Of a stretch of 64,000 nucleotides of DNA, positions 1 to 12,650 are shown piece by piece. Under the pieces are notes generated by a model. The model was given only the letters and a program-made list of their open reading frames with translations. It searched no databases and was not told the DNA's origin. The position numbers were made by a program, and so were the translations under genes. Each line of letters begins with the position of its first letter. The first letter of the stretch is position 1. Where the stretch lies: assembly GCF_000005505.3 (NCBI RefSeq), contig NC_016132.3, positions 58,790,914 through 58,854,913 on the forward strand, read 5' to 3'. This DNA is from Brachypodium distachyon (Eukaryota; Streptophyta; Magnoliopsida; Poales; Poaceae).

Positions 1-3000
1 ATACATGTAAAAGAAAGTCACTTAATATGGGAGTGAGAGGGAGTATTGTTTTAGTTTGACATGGTGCAGTGAGATTAGTTCAGACATTGTCCCCGCGTTG
101 GGGTGTACACGGAATGGGTGACGACGACAATTCCGGCCTCGTTAATTTTCAACGACCGTAACAAAACAAGAAATGGTAAAATGAAACCCGGCCAGACAGG
201 TCTCGTGCGAAATTGTCGTCGCAGGCAGGAATTAATGCCACACACACACGTGCTATCTTTAATTTAATTACCTAGCTACTGCTCCAAAACCTTGATTAGT
301 TAGCTCGATCCGTGTGGGTCAGTCAATTACAAGATCCACACAATCAATCAATCAAATCAATTGACCCAACTGAACGCAGATTACGGCGTTAAAACTAAAT
401 TAAACTGAACAGATGTAGATTTGGGATGGATCGGTCGACGTGGACAGCATGAGCAGCAAACTACTCTCCCATGACAACACCATGCCATGCAACTAATTAG
501 CTAGCAGCATGTCCTAATATAATACCTGTCATTTTTAACTTACGGAAGAAACAAAAAATCAATCAATCAACTGTCTGATCAACTGTGTAATTAATCCATC
601 GACGCTGCAGATATGGTGGTGTGGGTGTGAATTGTGTGCGTCTTCGTCCATGTAACTTAACAAAGCCGGTTCAGTTTAGTTAGTTAATTGTGCTCTAAAA
701 GGGGGGTCACGCCGGCTCTGTGCGCGATGGTAGGTCGCCGGAAAAGATGGCGGCCGCCGGGGGGTAATTAGCTAGGCTTAATTGTTGAATAATGCGGTGA
801 TCAGATTAAAATCAGCATAACCATCAGTGCTCTCTGTCATTAGTGACGTTCGTCGTCGTCACTTTGCAGCTAGGGACATTTTAGTGCGAGCACATAGCTT
901 GATAGCTAGCACACGTGCCCTTGATTTATTTAGATAAGACGGTGGAGAGATATTCAAAGCTCGAAGCAATCAGGAAATAGGCAGTATGCCGATTAAGAGC
1001 AAGCAAAGAAAAGTGGTTGGCTCTGCTAGTGCTAGCTGGCTGGCCTGACGACGGGTCAAGTCATGCATGCATGTATATACACGTACTACTCCGTACATGT
1101 AGTACGTGTACTTGTACGGGTCAAGGCCTATAGTTTTGTTAACTCAAATTTTTGTTAAATTTAGACTGAACTTACAACAAAAATATCATCATGCAGTGTC
1201 AAACCAATTAAGATGCTATGGAAATGAAATTCACAACGCGTCTAATGATCTTTTGTTGATATTTTTATGATGGAAATACTTTTGTTGATATTTTTATGAT
1301 GGAAATACTTTGTTGATATTTTTGTGGATCTAAATTTCACAACGTGTCTAATTAATGTTATGAAAATATTTTTGTTATAACAGTGAGCGGTGGTTAAACC
1401 TTAGAAATTTGACAATCAACAAAATTGTTGTATGCACTCGACATTTGAAACAGAGGGAGTATGTTCTAGTTACAAGGGCCTTGCTAGCATGTATATGTGT
1501 CAAACGACACCAATGTTTTTTTTTTTGCTAATCCTTCTTAGAAATAGCGAAACACATTTAATAATAAGCAATGATAAGTAAATTCTATAGAGTGAAGCCA
1601 GCAGTGTATTGTTTTTTCTTTGCTTCACACTGCCTAGCTAGCAAGGAAGCAATGGATGGATGGAATTATTGACCATCGTCCATCGGTACCTTACCAGCTA
1701 CCGTTCACCTTAAGTACGCTCTATATCTAGCTCGAGTGTGAATCAGCCAGCAGCTAGCTAGCTGCTTTGCACCTACACATAGTGTTCGTCGTCGTCCTGC
1801 TGCTGCTGCCCGTGAGCCTAGCTTTGACCATCTACCAGTCCTAGCTAGTGTTATTATATCGTACCTACGTAGCCCCCAAAGTCCAACTGGTTGACCATTA
1901 GAAACCAGATCCATGGACGCTGGGTCAGGCTGGTCACTCGTGAACTGCACAAGAGCTGACCGGACACATGCATGCATCTACATTGCAATAGAGGGCTAGC
2001 TGGGAGCTGAGCCAAAAGGTGGGTGTAGCTTTCAAGAGAAAGGCCAAACAAAGGTCAACTGGATCACATGGGCTTATTTGCACAACTGTTCGACGTACGA
2101 CCCCAACTGCCGTCCGGTATAGTGCAGTGCCAGCTGATCACTCTCAACTGATCGATCCCCGACCACAACTTGTACGTGTTCAGACACCATGTATTGTAGA
2201 TGCAGGTCCGGTCGGTCAGTACTCTCAGTAGTGTCCTACTAGTGTATAAATTAATCTCATTACTCGTAGATTAGCTGCTAGCTAAGAGACTTAGCTGGCC
2301 TCTCTACTCTACCCGGTTGCAAAAGCCCACCAAGTCAAGCATGCATTATTGCTGCATCCATATCTACTCGATCCATCCATCCACCCGTCTTAAACAATGA
2401 CCTTTTAAATCTGCTCAATGCATTGCACAATGTTTTTAAACAGGAATTAATCCCTGCCATATATGTACATATAGCTTCCATGTGATCGATGGAGCTCCTA
2501 GAAGCAGCTAGCAGTTGTTGACCTTTTTTAATTAACCTCTGTCCATTGTATGTATAGCTTTGGAAAAAGCTTTTTATGCATGCATTGCATCCAGCCGTGT
2601 ATGTATATGCATGCATGTGACCATCCAATCAATATCCATCCATCGATGTGACTCTATCTATATACCTCGAGATTTTGCTATACGAGTACAGTAATAACTC
2701 AAGAGCAGACGATCTGAACCTTGTATATATGCCCACGATGCAATATCTGTTTTTTCTTCTTGTATTAATTCTTCTAAAACTAAATTCGAAAGCACACGAG
2801 ATCATCACACACGTGTGCGCGCATCGGCCGATCTTTTATGCATGCCATCTATATATGCATATATACCAGCTGTAGAGATATATCCGATAACAAAAATAAG
2901 GGAATTCGATCGAGGGGAACGAGTTTAATTAAGGTAATTTTTGTTTTTGTCCGGTCAATAAAATAAAGTAGAGTAGGATCGGAATATTTGTTTTCTGCAT

Positions 3001-3300
3001 GCATGCGCAGCGGCGGCGACAAGTCAAACGAGCATGGATGATCGGTGCATGGAAGCGATGACGTCACGGAGTGCATCACGGTGACACCAACAGCCACGTG
3101 CATGGTCTCGTCGTTTGACTTTCTAAGTTTTTTTTTTGGCTCCGTGTTGGCTTCTGCATGCGTTTCTTCACATGTTGTTTCCTCCAACTACAAACTTTCC
3201 TTTTAAAAAAAAAACTACGAACTTTCCTATAATGGTTGCTCATTGTTCTTCTCGCCCCTGTGACATTTAATTAAACCCAAGTTCCTATATAACAAGCCTA
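1..3300. other. Intergenic region, no gene seen
   Basis: This AT-rich stretch contains many CTAGCTAG and GCATGCATGC runs, which are common in grass intergenic DNA. Open frames here are short and overlap on both strands without recognisable protein similarity. The only clear internal structure is the short tandem repeat listed separately. Confidence 0.6.
1251..1327. repeat. 29-bp tandem repeat, about 2.6 copies
   Basis: Two identical 29-bp units (1251-1279 and 1280-1308), each starting TTTTGTTGATATTTTTATGA, are followed by a partial third copy that lacks one T and then diverges. The array is AT-rich and non-coding. Identical units suggest recent slippage or duplication. Confidence 0.85.
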
Positions 3301-3303
3301 CGT

Positions 3304-3640
3304 ACAATTTCGTATAATGATCACTTAGGTCCTAATTTTATTTTAAGTGCTAGTTTTAGCCTGTTTGACCTGTCTACGTGGCAAGTTGGCCCGGGGCAAC
3401 ATTCAAAAGCAATTTCAAAGGACTTTCGTTCATAAACTTGAATGTGAGAGGAGAATGACACAAGTTTATGAATGAAACTCATTTGAAATTGAAATAAAAC
3501 TGCTTAAGAATTTGAATGTGACAAGTGTACCGGGTCAGCGTACCACGTAGGTGGGTCAAACTGGTCATAACCAGCTTAGGACCTCGCGTGCACAATTAAA
3601 AATAAAATTAGAACTTAAGTGTGCAATTTCATAATTTTAG
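3304..3640. mobile_element. Foldback MITE-like element
   Basis: The two halves of this ~340-bp segment are imperfect inverted copies. The left arm around 3320-3350 (CACTTAGGTCCTAATTTTAT) is mirrored by the right arm around 3595-3625. Farther inward, GTTTGACC..CTACGTGG near 3360-3381 is mirrored by CCACGTAG..GGTCAAAC near 3543-3560. The centre (GTTCATAAACTTG and CAAGTTTATGAATG) also pairs. No coding capacity is seen. The exact ends and any target duplication are uncertain. Confidence 0.65.
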
Positions 3641-3837
3641 GAGTAAACTGACACCGCATCAATAATAGTAGGACCGCAGGTGTATTTACCTCATGGTTAA
3701 ACGAGACCATTCATATCCAATGTCAGGGAGGACGCTTTTAAGCATACGAGCAGTGTAAAGACGAAATTACTTTTCATTTTCGGTGCCTTGGCCTTGGATA
3801 ATGTGATTTGTTCTTGGACAAAATAATGAGTTTTTTT

Positions 3838-4505
3838 AGAAACATCTGGTTTTATTGATTCAATAAACAAAGTACAAGTAATCGAAGATGAAACGAATAA
3901 CCAACAACAAAAGGCCCTAATGAAACTAAAAGTTACATTAAGATTCTTTGAAGTAAATAACTCTTGATCCGTCATCCGTATCTTGAAAACTCTCCATGTC
4001 TCCAACGATGAAATTGCAGAAGACCAAAGCTGCACAAGCTGGACTAAACTTATAGGTTTGAATAGCCACATGAGTCGCTCACCGCAACCGATGAGAACCT
4101 AATATCGTTGAACGCACTCTGGCCGGGGACACACCCCTTGCAAGGAAGGTTGTCGATCTGCTGATTCGTCGCCGAACCAACTAGAAAGAAGACCAAAAAT
4201 AACGAAAAAACAAACCACGAGATCCACTAGCTACATGGAGTAGATCGTGTTGACTACACCAGGAAGAGGATGGAGCCGGAAGACTATTATTCCATATGTC
4301 GTCGCCTCCACCAAGACGCCATCGCAAGGATACAAAACCTCACAAAGAATGTAGACAAACTGCAGTCAGACGTTGATCTATGGTTTCCCTCACCACCCGA
4401 TGCCTAATCGGCGGTCGGAGACGAGGGGAACCGGAAGAAAAAGCGCTGATCGGAAAACTCCCGGCGGCCTCCTGGCGGCCAGGGCTTGGAACGGGGAAAT
4501 TACGC
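3838..4505 (-). mobile_element. Retroposon with 16-bp target-site duplication (LINE/SINE-like)
   Basis: A ~668-bp insertion is bounded by direct repeats AATAATGAGTTTTTTT at 3822-3837 and 4506-4521. Read on the minus strand, the element starts GC-rich and ends in AATAAA-containing sequence followed by an A-run, as expected for a target-primed retroposon. No intact protein is encoded; the 124-codon open frame inside it resembles nothing I know. It is probably a non-autonomous derivative of a grass LINE or a SINE. Family assignment would need a repeat library. Confidence 0.7.
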
Positions 4506-4703
4506 AATAATGAGTTTTTTTTAATCCGCCGGGCCTCACTCTTAATACAAGAGGCTTGGGCCAGGACAGAAGCTTCTGATCCGGGCCTTCAGTTGCAGCC
4601 CATTCCATTAGCGGGCCGAAACTACTAGTACATTAGTAACATTACTCAGAAAATACTGGCCCGGTAAGAAAAGGCGCCAAGTTTCCTGAAAAACGAAATA
4701 GAG

Positions 4704-4711
4704 GCGCGAAA
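4704..4711 (-). promoter_or_regulatory. E2F-type site upstream of PSF2
   Basis: GCGCGAAA on the plus strand reads TTTCGCGC on the minus strand, an exact match to the E2F consensus TTTSSCGC. It lies about 80 bp upstream of the PSF2 start codon. A weaker related element, TTGGCGCC on the minus strand, lies at 4673-4680. E2F control is established for many S-phase genes in plants, so the site fits the downstream gene. Confidence 0.6.
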
Positions 4712-4763
4712 AGTAGAACCGAGCCTCTTGCTCCTCACACGCCGCCGCTCGTCTTCTTCCCCC

Positions 4764-4772
4764 AAACCCTAG
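4764..4772 (+). promoter_or_regulatory. Telo-box in PSF2 5' leader
   Basis: AAACCCTAG lies 15 bp before the PSF2 start codon. Telo-boxes (AAACCCTA) are known near transcription starts of plant genes expressed in cycling cells, and the position fits. The motif is short, so chance occurrence cannot be excluded. Confidence 0.4.
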
Positions 4773-4786
4773 CACGGCGGCGGCTC

Positions 4787-7700
4787 ATGGCGGGGCAATC
4801 GGACCCGCACCTCTCCCTCTTCTCGCCCTCCGAGGTAAGACCCCGCCCTGCATCCGTCCGCCCGTCCGCGCGCGTGTATCAACATAGGACCTGTTGCCTC
4901 CTTGCTGCTGGCGGTCAGTGGATCTGTTTGATGATGAGCGCAATTTTGGTTGGTTGGTTGGTTGGTGCAGGTGGAGTTCGTGGCGGAGGACGAGATCGTG
5001 GAGATCGTCCCCAACATCCGCATGGAGGCCCTCAACATGATCTGCGTGCGTGCATCTAACCGAATCCCAATTTCTTTCTTTTTTACTTGTCAGTATTCTT
5101 CTTCTAGTGGTTTGCTGTCTAGTGGTTGGTTGGTTCCTTACGAGGTTTCCATGGATATTAGTTGGGTTTTCAGTACTCTCTGGGCGTTCTAGTGAGAGAG
5201 CTGTGCTGATTTCAGAGTCCAGTTGGGTTTAATGCAGAGGGGTTGCTGATTAGAAGGCCCCAGCTTGTGTCTGTTTTTGGCTAACATTGTGCTCACACTT
5301 GTCACCGTGCAGGGTGATTTCGGGCCCTTCTTCCCGCAGATTGCTAGCAAGGTCCCACTCTGGCTTGCTGTGGCGCTCAAGAGGCGTGGCAAGTGCACCA
5401 TACGCCCACCCGAGTGGATGACTGTTGGTGAGTGTTCGATTGCTTAAGTAGCTTTATCTCCTGGCATACTTGTATCCTCGTTATAGGATTGATTGATGGT
5501 GCGGAAATGAAAATCATACATGGGAGGGGTTCTGTGCCTCTCTCTCTATCGTTGATGCGTACAACTGGCACAAGGCGAAATGCCTAGCCACTGCACTTCT
5601 TTCTGAAAGAGGATTTTTACGGTACCCCGGTACTCCATAGGTAGGTGAGCGAGTACCAACCAAATCTAACCGTCCATTTAAAAGGGTGTTTTGACCTTTT
5701 TTTTGTCGTAGTTAATTTATATTTGGATTATATCTATTTTCCTCCTAATTTCCCGATCAAGTTCATATTCCTCTCCTGATTTTCCGATCAAATACATGAT
5801 GCCGTGCGCCTTCCTGCACAAACTGCGCCGCCTTCAGCTGCCTGCGTATGGCAGGTTCAGGCTCGGCGGCGGCAGCTTCCCGTCCATGGCGCCACACAGA
5901 TCTCATGGAGCCCTAGATCGAAGTGCCGGCTGCTAATTTTTCCCTGTGGATGGATGGATGCGAGTCGAGGGCGGCTGGTGATGAGTCGGGGAGGGGTGGG
6001 GAATAAATGAGGGGCGGACAGGCGGAGAGGTGAGCGCCGGCGGGGGCTGCTGGCGTCGGTGATGGAGTTGATCAACTCCATGTCTGCATGCTCGTGGTGC
6101 CCAAATCGTCCCCAAATCCCAAATATGAGACTGCTACAGGCCTGCGTGCTCGTCAGCCTGGGCACTTCTAGTTCTTCGACAGTAATTACTCCTAGCAATT
6201 ACGCGCGTGTTCATCACATTGGGAGAGCCCAACGTGCTCTTGGAGATTAATTAAGTTTTACCATGGAACGGATTATATCCTGTGCTCATACTAAAACAAG
6301 CAAGATTTCGTGATTCTTTTCTTTGAACAACAGTATTTCCTCTAGTTTATTTCAGAATTATTTTTTATTTTTTGACCACACAATAAATTAATAGATTACG
6401 GTTTTACCCCTAACATCAAGGTACTCCTTAGTTATTGGAGACAGTACTCCCTATGATCTCTAGTGGAGTACCACGTAATACTAACCGTTAGATTAGAGAA
6501 AATAGACGGCTCATATTAATCCCGGGGTACCATAAAAGAGCTCTTCTGAAATTGTTAATAAGTGCTCATTTATTCCCTAAATATCAACATCTGGTGAAAC
6601 TGAAACTGCTTATACCTGATATATACCTGGTTTTATTTTGTCCCTCTTACTATTTCATACATTCTAGGTACTTAGCTGCTTATTTTCGTCCTTTAACAGT
6701 CTGTTACTTTTATTTGCTAGAGCGCCTGACGCAGGTGTTGGATGCAGAAAGAGAGTCACCTAGAGAATTTCAGCCATTACCATTCCACTATATTGAGATA
6801 TCTAAGCTTCTGTTTGATCAGTAAGCATACATAGCAGCTTTCTTAACTCCATTTATTCTGTAATAAGAATCTGTAAAGATCCGTTTAGAAACAACATGTA
6901 AAGCTTAACTCTCCTTTCTTCGTTTTGTACAGTGCTCGTGATGACATCTCAGATGCATACTTGGTAAGTTATAAACAATTTTGACAGGAATCTGAACTGT
7001 CTAGTTGGCTTTGATCTTCTTAAAATTTCTTAATTGTAGCTTTGACACAGGTGAGATCTTTGATTGAGGACATCAGAGATGTCCGGTTCCATAAGGTTGA
7101 GACTGGATTGGAGACAATCTCTGGCCGTACTCATGCTGTGAAGGTAACTTTATGCCTACCCAGCTCCAGCCATCGAACCAGTCTCTTGATGTTATCTTAT
7201 GGTACCCAATGGTTAACCTTAGAGATCTATGATTTATAATTAGTTATGAATTTCGGCGGAGCCTGTCATACAGCTCTGTTTGCGGCACATCGGCGCTATT
7301 ACTACACACAGCTTACTAACAATACAGCAAAGTTTGCTTTATATTTGGCTCACTGTTTATAAGTTAATAATAAGCTTGATTTCTGATCACTACCTGAATT
7401 TTCTTTTCCTCCATTCTCACAGCTAAAAAATCTCTCTGCGATGGAAGTGAATATTGTCCGTCCTTTCATGGTGAGAACTTTGCAGGCATTTTACAAGCAT
7501 GACAGCCCACAGATGATTCAGCAAGCAGATAATACAGGGAGCAGCAGATCAACACCAGTCACAGACCGCGGTCCAAGAGTAAGCCCTATCTTTTGTAGAC
7601 ATGATCTGTTCCGGCTTGCTATAAAGTTGTTGTCTTTACCAGAATTGGCGTGCACACAATTGTCTACCACAAAACTGGTTAACATCATCAAGTGTGTGCA

Positions 7701-7931
7701 TGCATATGATGCATATATAATAACTCCCCTGGATATTTCGAGTAGACATAAGATTCAGTACTTCATATCTGTTCACCACAATCTTGCTTCTGATGTCATG
7801 TTGAATAAAGTCCTTGCTCAAACACATGAACTATTGAACTCTTATTAGCATGGTTTGTCAGGAAAATTTCCACATCACAATTTTGCCTCTCTTTTTTAAA
7901 ACTTTTGCAGAGAGATCTAAGACACAGATAA
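4787..7931 (+). CDS. PSF2: GINS complex subunit PSF2 (DNA replication)
   Basis: Eight exons: 4787-4834, 4971-5045, 5313-5427, 6721-6820, 6933-6963, 7051-7143, 7423-7578 and 7911-7931. All introns are GT-AG and all phases agree, giving 212 residues. The protein matches eukaryotic PSF2 in order: an N-terminal segment with [14 protein letters not shown], then FGPFFPQ and [14 protein letters not shown], then [12 protein letters not shown], and a helical part with [15 protein letters not shown] and [14 protein letters not shown]2 joins SLD5, PSF1 and PSF3 in the GINS ring, which with CDC45 and MCM2-7 forms the replicative helicase in the nucleus. Its length is close to other plant PSF2 proteins and somewhat longer than the human one. 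An E2F-type site lies upstream. Intron 3 (5428-6720) carries a 935-bp transposon, which does not disrupt coding. Confidence 0.95.
5609..6543. mobile_element. Mutator-like non-autonomous element in PSF2 intron 3
   Basis: The 935-bp element is flanked by the 8-bp direct repeat TTCTGAAA (5601-5608 and 6544-6551). Its termini are inverted: GAGGATTTTTACGGTACCCC on the left, and GAGCTCTTTTATGGTACCCC reading in from the right. The outer ~150-250 bp on each side are AT-rich, while the interior (about 5795-6200) is GC-rich and gene-like but has no long coherent frame. Terminal G, an 8-9 bp duplication and a GC-rich cargo resemble grass Pack-MULEs. Copies with related ends occur at 56481-57299 and 63331-64000. 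Confidence 0.75.
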
Positions 7932-10900
7932 CAAGCAAGATATGCATGTACCAGCCACTTGTATTTGCAGATGATTTACTGCATATACATGGATTGCAGT
8001 AAATTGGAGGTACTTGATTTGCTGTAATATTCTGTATGTTACTTGCTGAGAAGCCACTTAAGTTCCTGCAGTGTGGCTTCTGCTACTGTACTGGATACTA
8101 AAGGCGCCAAGCTTATCCGTTAGCCATAAGGATGTGCTATGAGAAATGAATCGACTGTCACAGAAGATCATTCTCATGTATTTCAGGATGAATAGTGTTT
8201 ATGTTATGTATTTCACTATTCCAGGCATAAAGTAAATCAGCTGACTCTCTTGTGTATCTTGTTTATAGCTGCTAAGTTTCTTAAATATTAATTTCTTTTG
8301 GTGATATCCTTTTGAGCTTCATGTTTGTCTATTATGCTTTGTTAATGATATGAAGGGAACATGATTTAGTGTTGACAACATGTTCATTATTGTCTCAGCT
8401 TATCTTAGGTTTCAACTTTTCCATCACATCAGATTAAATGTTTAATTTCTAGTTTGAGTTATCTCATGAAACTTTCTTTCAAGTGGGAGCAAGTAACAAG
8501 GTCCCCTGCGTATGTAAGGAGCATAAAACTTGTTCCGTTGCTGCAGGGACAGAGCTTACTTACAACCAATATGGACCATGCCTTCCATTTATTCGTGTAA
8601 ACCTTCTGCAAAACTAGATGTCATTTTTTTGGTAGAATAGGCTTCAGAATTGAAATGGCAACTTCTCACTTGCATAGTTCACGTATCATTTGCTAACAGC
8701 CCTGCCTAAAGGTTGATGTTAACCTTTTTTTGTGAAATGCCAAATCAACTTGAATCATATCTCCAGATTGGGAAAAAAGGGTATCATCTCATGATAATAT
8801 CAAAACAGTCCCGGGTATTTGCAGGTCACAGTTGTGATCAAGTTGCTCCGTGCTTACTACTTATATAGAAAAAAAAGCCTCCAATGGCTCTATGCTCTTA
8901 TTTTAGCAACTTGGGAAATCACCAGCTAGAATGGCCATCCTGAGCTACCAATTAGGAATACTGGAAGCCCCTAAGCAATACTAACTTGTCGTGCCGTCTT
9001 GGACAACCATACCCTGTCAAATTGGAGAACCTTTTTTGTTTGTTAGCGAAGCATACCTGATATGTCCACGGAAGCATCAAAAGCGCAAAATGATAGCTGA
9101 CCTTTTACAAAAAAAGATCATTGAATCTGAATTACATGGCTTATGAGCACCTTTAGGGAAAGCATGCTAAATCGATACTATTTCCTCTCTGGGTTTCGTG
9201 AACTAGTGGCTTGCAGTTCTTTGAGAAAGCTTTCGGTGCTTTGAGTAACTGAACAGCTGGAGATCATGTTTCTCTTGTCAATTTTCATTGAGAAGACTGG
9301 TGAAACACTCCACGATCCCATTGCCAGGCGTTTCTGTAAGGTGAGTTTTATACTACTGCTTATCTGTGAAATGATGCCTCATGAGATGAGATCGATGCAT
9401 CCAATCCATGCATACATTCTGTTATAAATTATATTCTAGCCTGCCTGCCTGCCAGCACCTGTTTTCATTTCGGATAGATTGGCTTGCTGACACATGAACC
9501 TGAATAAAGAAAGTGCAAGGGCTCTCACCTCACATGGTGGTCCTTACACTGTCTATCCCCAACAGACCACACAGTGGAATGATGGATCCAAAGTACAGTT
9601 TGCTGCATAGCAGAGCAGGGTCCATATTCTTCCTTCTTTTTGTGTAGAACAGCGAGCCAGGCAATTTGGCATCTGGAACTGATTGATTGATAGCTCTCAT
9701 TGTGTCCTGAACCGGTGCAAGATTCCAGACAGGCTATGAAATGAACAGGATGAGCCATGGCTTTTGTTATTGCATCATTAGCTTTAATTATTCCTGGGCC
9801 TATCTAGGAGTATCCACCAGCATGCATTTTCTAGTGTCTAGTGTGGTTCATCCTGTCTAGATGCCATCAGTTTCAGGAGGAATGTGAGTGCCGACATATG
9901 GCCTCAACAATCCTGTGCTTGTCTTTGGTTGTGCATTATTGGTATGTTGCTCATTATCTTAAGAAATAAATTGTTGGTAATGTACTACTAGCTGGGCACA
10001 ATTCTAGATCAACCGAGAATAATGATAGGTTCTGTTATTGCACATATGGTTGTTTATCTAATATTCCACTTGTCAACATTTCCAGGCTAGCCTTTTGCAT
10101 GCTTGTTGGGTGCTTCCCCCATTCCAAAATGCATACATATACATGATCGATGTTCCAAAGTCCAAACACGGTTTCCAAGATCGAACTCGAAACGTTTGTT
10201 AGCATTACATGAAATATTTCCCAGGGCAAATAGAAATCTCATCTGGCCATCCACAATAATAATCTCTTTATATAGCGGCAATCAAGGTTTCTGTCTTGGA
10301 ACAGAGTCTGTTTGAGCATTGTTTACACCATTGTCATCTCTTTATCGTTTTCGATCTGAGTTGCATAGCTGGGGTTGGGAATGAAGATGAGCAGCAGCAG
10401 CAGTTAATCTGCGCCTAATTTAAATTTGATGACTAGCTAGCTTTGCATCTACATCCAGTCTTATTATTATTTCCCTGTCAGTGTCAGAGTGTCTGCATCT
10501 GATTGATCCTACAGGACACAGGTAGAGGGTATTTTATATGCGATGAGACTTTTGACAAACGGTGGTAGTAGAAGAAAGGCAGGAGTATATTCTTTTGCAT
10601 TATCCGGTCTGTACGGGACCTTAGATCCAAAAATTAGGACCTGGGACTTGACAATGGAGCTACTTGGTACTAGTAGTACCTCCAATTTTATTTGGCCAAG
10701 CATTGTATTTTTACTTGGTACTACTACCTTCATTCCTAAATATAAGATGTTCTAACTTTGTTTTGAGTCAAACACTAAAAATTTGACCCAGTTTATAATA
10801 TACTATAAAAATTACATGACAGATTTAATAAAATAAATTTAGAGTCGTAAATGTTGGCAATTTTTCTATGAATTTGGCCAGACATAGGTAGTTTGACTTG

Positions 10901-12640
10901 AGACAAAATTAGATCATTTCAGTAGTTCTCAACTGCAGCAGTACTGGCTATGATTAGTTTAATTGAATTAATAAAATTTTGATGGAGCAAGTCTTTGGGC
11001 AGGTGGCCCTCATTGGATATTAGTAGTTTTTAAGTCTTTGGGCACCTGTTTTCAAAGGGGATCACATGTTTTCCGTGGCTGCTGTTGAGCTTAGCTAAGC
11101 GGTCGATCGATCGATGATGAGCGTCTCTTCTGGAAGCTTCCTGGAGCCTCTGCTTGCTTCTTGTAGCTGCAGAGCAACGCTCAGCCGTTGGATTTGGATC
11201 TCGATCGACTTGCCTCCCAAGCCAAATTTTTGGCATCTCCTGAAGCGGCTAGCTTCTTCCTTTTTTTTTTTCGTGACACACTCCAGAAGCACCTAGCTAG
11301 CTAGGAGCTGTAGAACGATTATTAGTTAATCGTAGTACTACCTTTAATTCTAATTTGCTTTCGGCGAAATAAAGGTGAATGAATAATTGAAGTACGTACC
11401 CGGCAGCTAGGCTGGTAATAATATATACTCATCGGCCAAGATTTATTTAATCATGGCGATACTCGGATCTTGATGAAATGCAATTAATTAATCGATCGAC
11501 CGGGACAAGTAGCACGATCAGCAGCCGTAAGCCGTTAGTTAATGGGCACAGTATCTGTTTAAATAAAAAGAGTGATCAAGATGAGCAGCATTTTCTGTAA
11601 GCACGGCAGCTGGCTGTGTGTTGGTGGTCCTATATGATACGTTTGGCGACATTACTTGGGCGATAATCCGGCTCTTTTGGAGTAACTTTCTTCTGTCTGT
11701 ACTCTTCCCGTGTATTGTAGTATCCATATGTGCAATTAGTATTGATAACTCTTGCAATTATGTGACCAGATCTGGTCTGATCCGGACAGCTGATGCATAG
11801 TAGGCCCCACATTACTAATTAATTACTAGCCTAGCTGGAGTACGTACAACATATTGGCATAATTACCATAAACCTCTTCTGTCTGTACTCTTCTGGTTAG
11901 AACATAGGAAGAACTTAAGCTGCATTTAGCATTCAGGAAAATTACCATAAACCTCGTTTCCCCACAAAAAAGTCTGTTTTAACGTAAGAAATCGCCTTAT
12001 TTCTAGGATAAGTTGGCAATGCACATGTAGAAGAACACGTACGTACGCAGCATCCGATTTTTCTAAGCTTGCTGAACACTTAAAGTAAAGAGTAATTTTT
12101 TTTATTTATTTTGGCAGGAACCGAGAGAGGATGAGTTTTTACCTGTCTTGTGCACCAAGAAAGCACACCACTTGCCTGTCAAGAAAAGAAAGCACCGCGA
12201 GCTTGCACATGCACTCAGGGTATCAAAACAATTCATTAATCGATCGGCTCCCAATCAGGAGAGCAGAGCACACACAGCTAATGACCCAACTAATCATGAT
12301 CCTCCACGCGCTAATCTAATCACCCATCTTAAACTAATCACGACCCGCCGCGTGCTTAACCTCTCTCTCGAATTTTATATGATGCGATTTTGTTTAACTA
12401 CGGATGTACCGAGACGCATTTTAGTGTGTAAGTCGAATCAGAAGAAGCAGCGGTGGCACCTAACCTAAACCCCCAAAGAAGGAACCAGAATTAACCGTCC
12501 GATTAAAGCTGGCGTCCGATCCGACCGTCGGAGAAGCCCGGCCCGAGGATCCGACGGCCGGCGACGAGAGGATTCGAAACGGTAAGTCAGCCGCTTCCCG
12601 CCCCGACCGGTGGGGCCAGCGTGTCAGACGCCACCAAACC
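7932..12640. other. Intergenic region after PSF2
   Basis: The first few hundred bases probably hold the PSF2 3' UTR. The rest contains no open frame that I recognise. Around 10720-10930 there is a degraded inverted-repeat transposon remnant (CATTCCTAAATATAAGATGTT and TTTGAGTCAAACACT motifs). The last ~170 bp, rich in CCG and GGCC, belong to the promoter of the next gene. Confidence 0.5.
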
Positions 12641-12643
12641 CGC

Positions 12644-12650
12644 TATAAAT
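12644..12650 (+). promoter_or_regulatory. TATA box of the DUF506 gene
   Basis: TATAAAT within CGCTATAAATAAGG lies 287 bp upstream of the start codon at 12931. The intervening ~255 bp are pyrimidine-rich and hold no ATG, which fits a 5' UTR starting near 12675. The first ATG after the TATA box is the chosen start. Confidence 0.6.

Noticed and set aside
1250..1330. CRISPR-like repeat array
   Set aside because: The units are directly adjacent without unique spacers and the genome is a plant.
9265..9340. Possible coding exon before a GT donor at 9340
   Set aside because: The short frame has no recognisable similarity and no partner exon.
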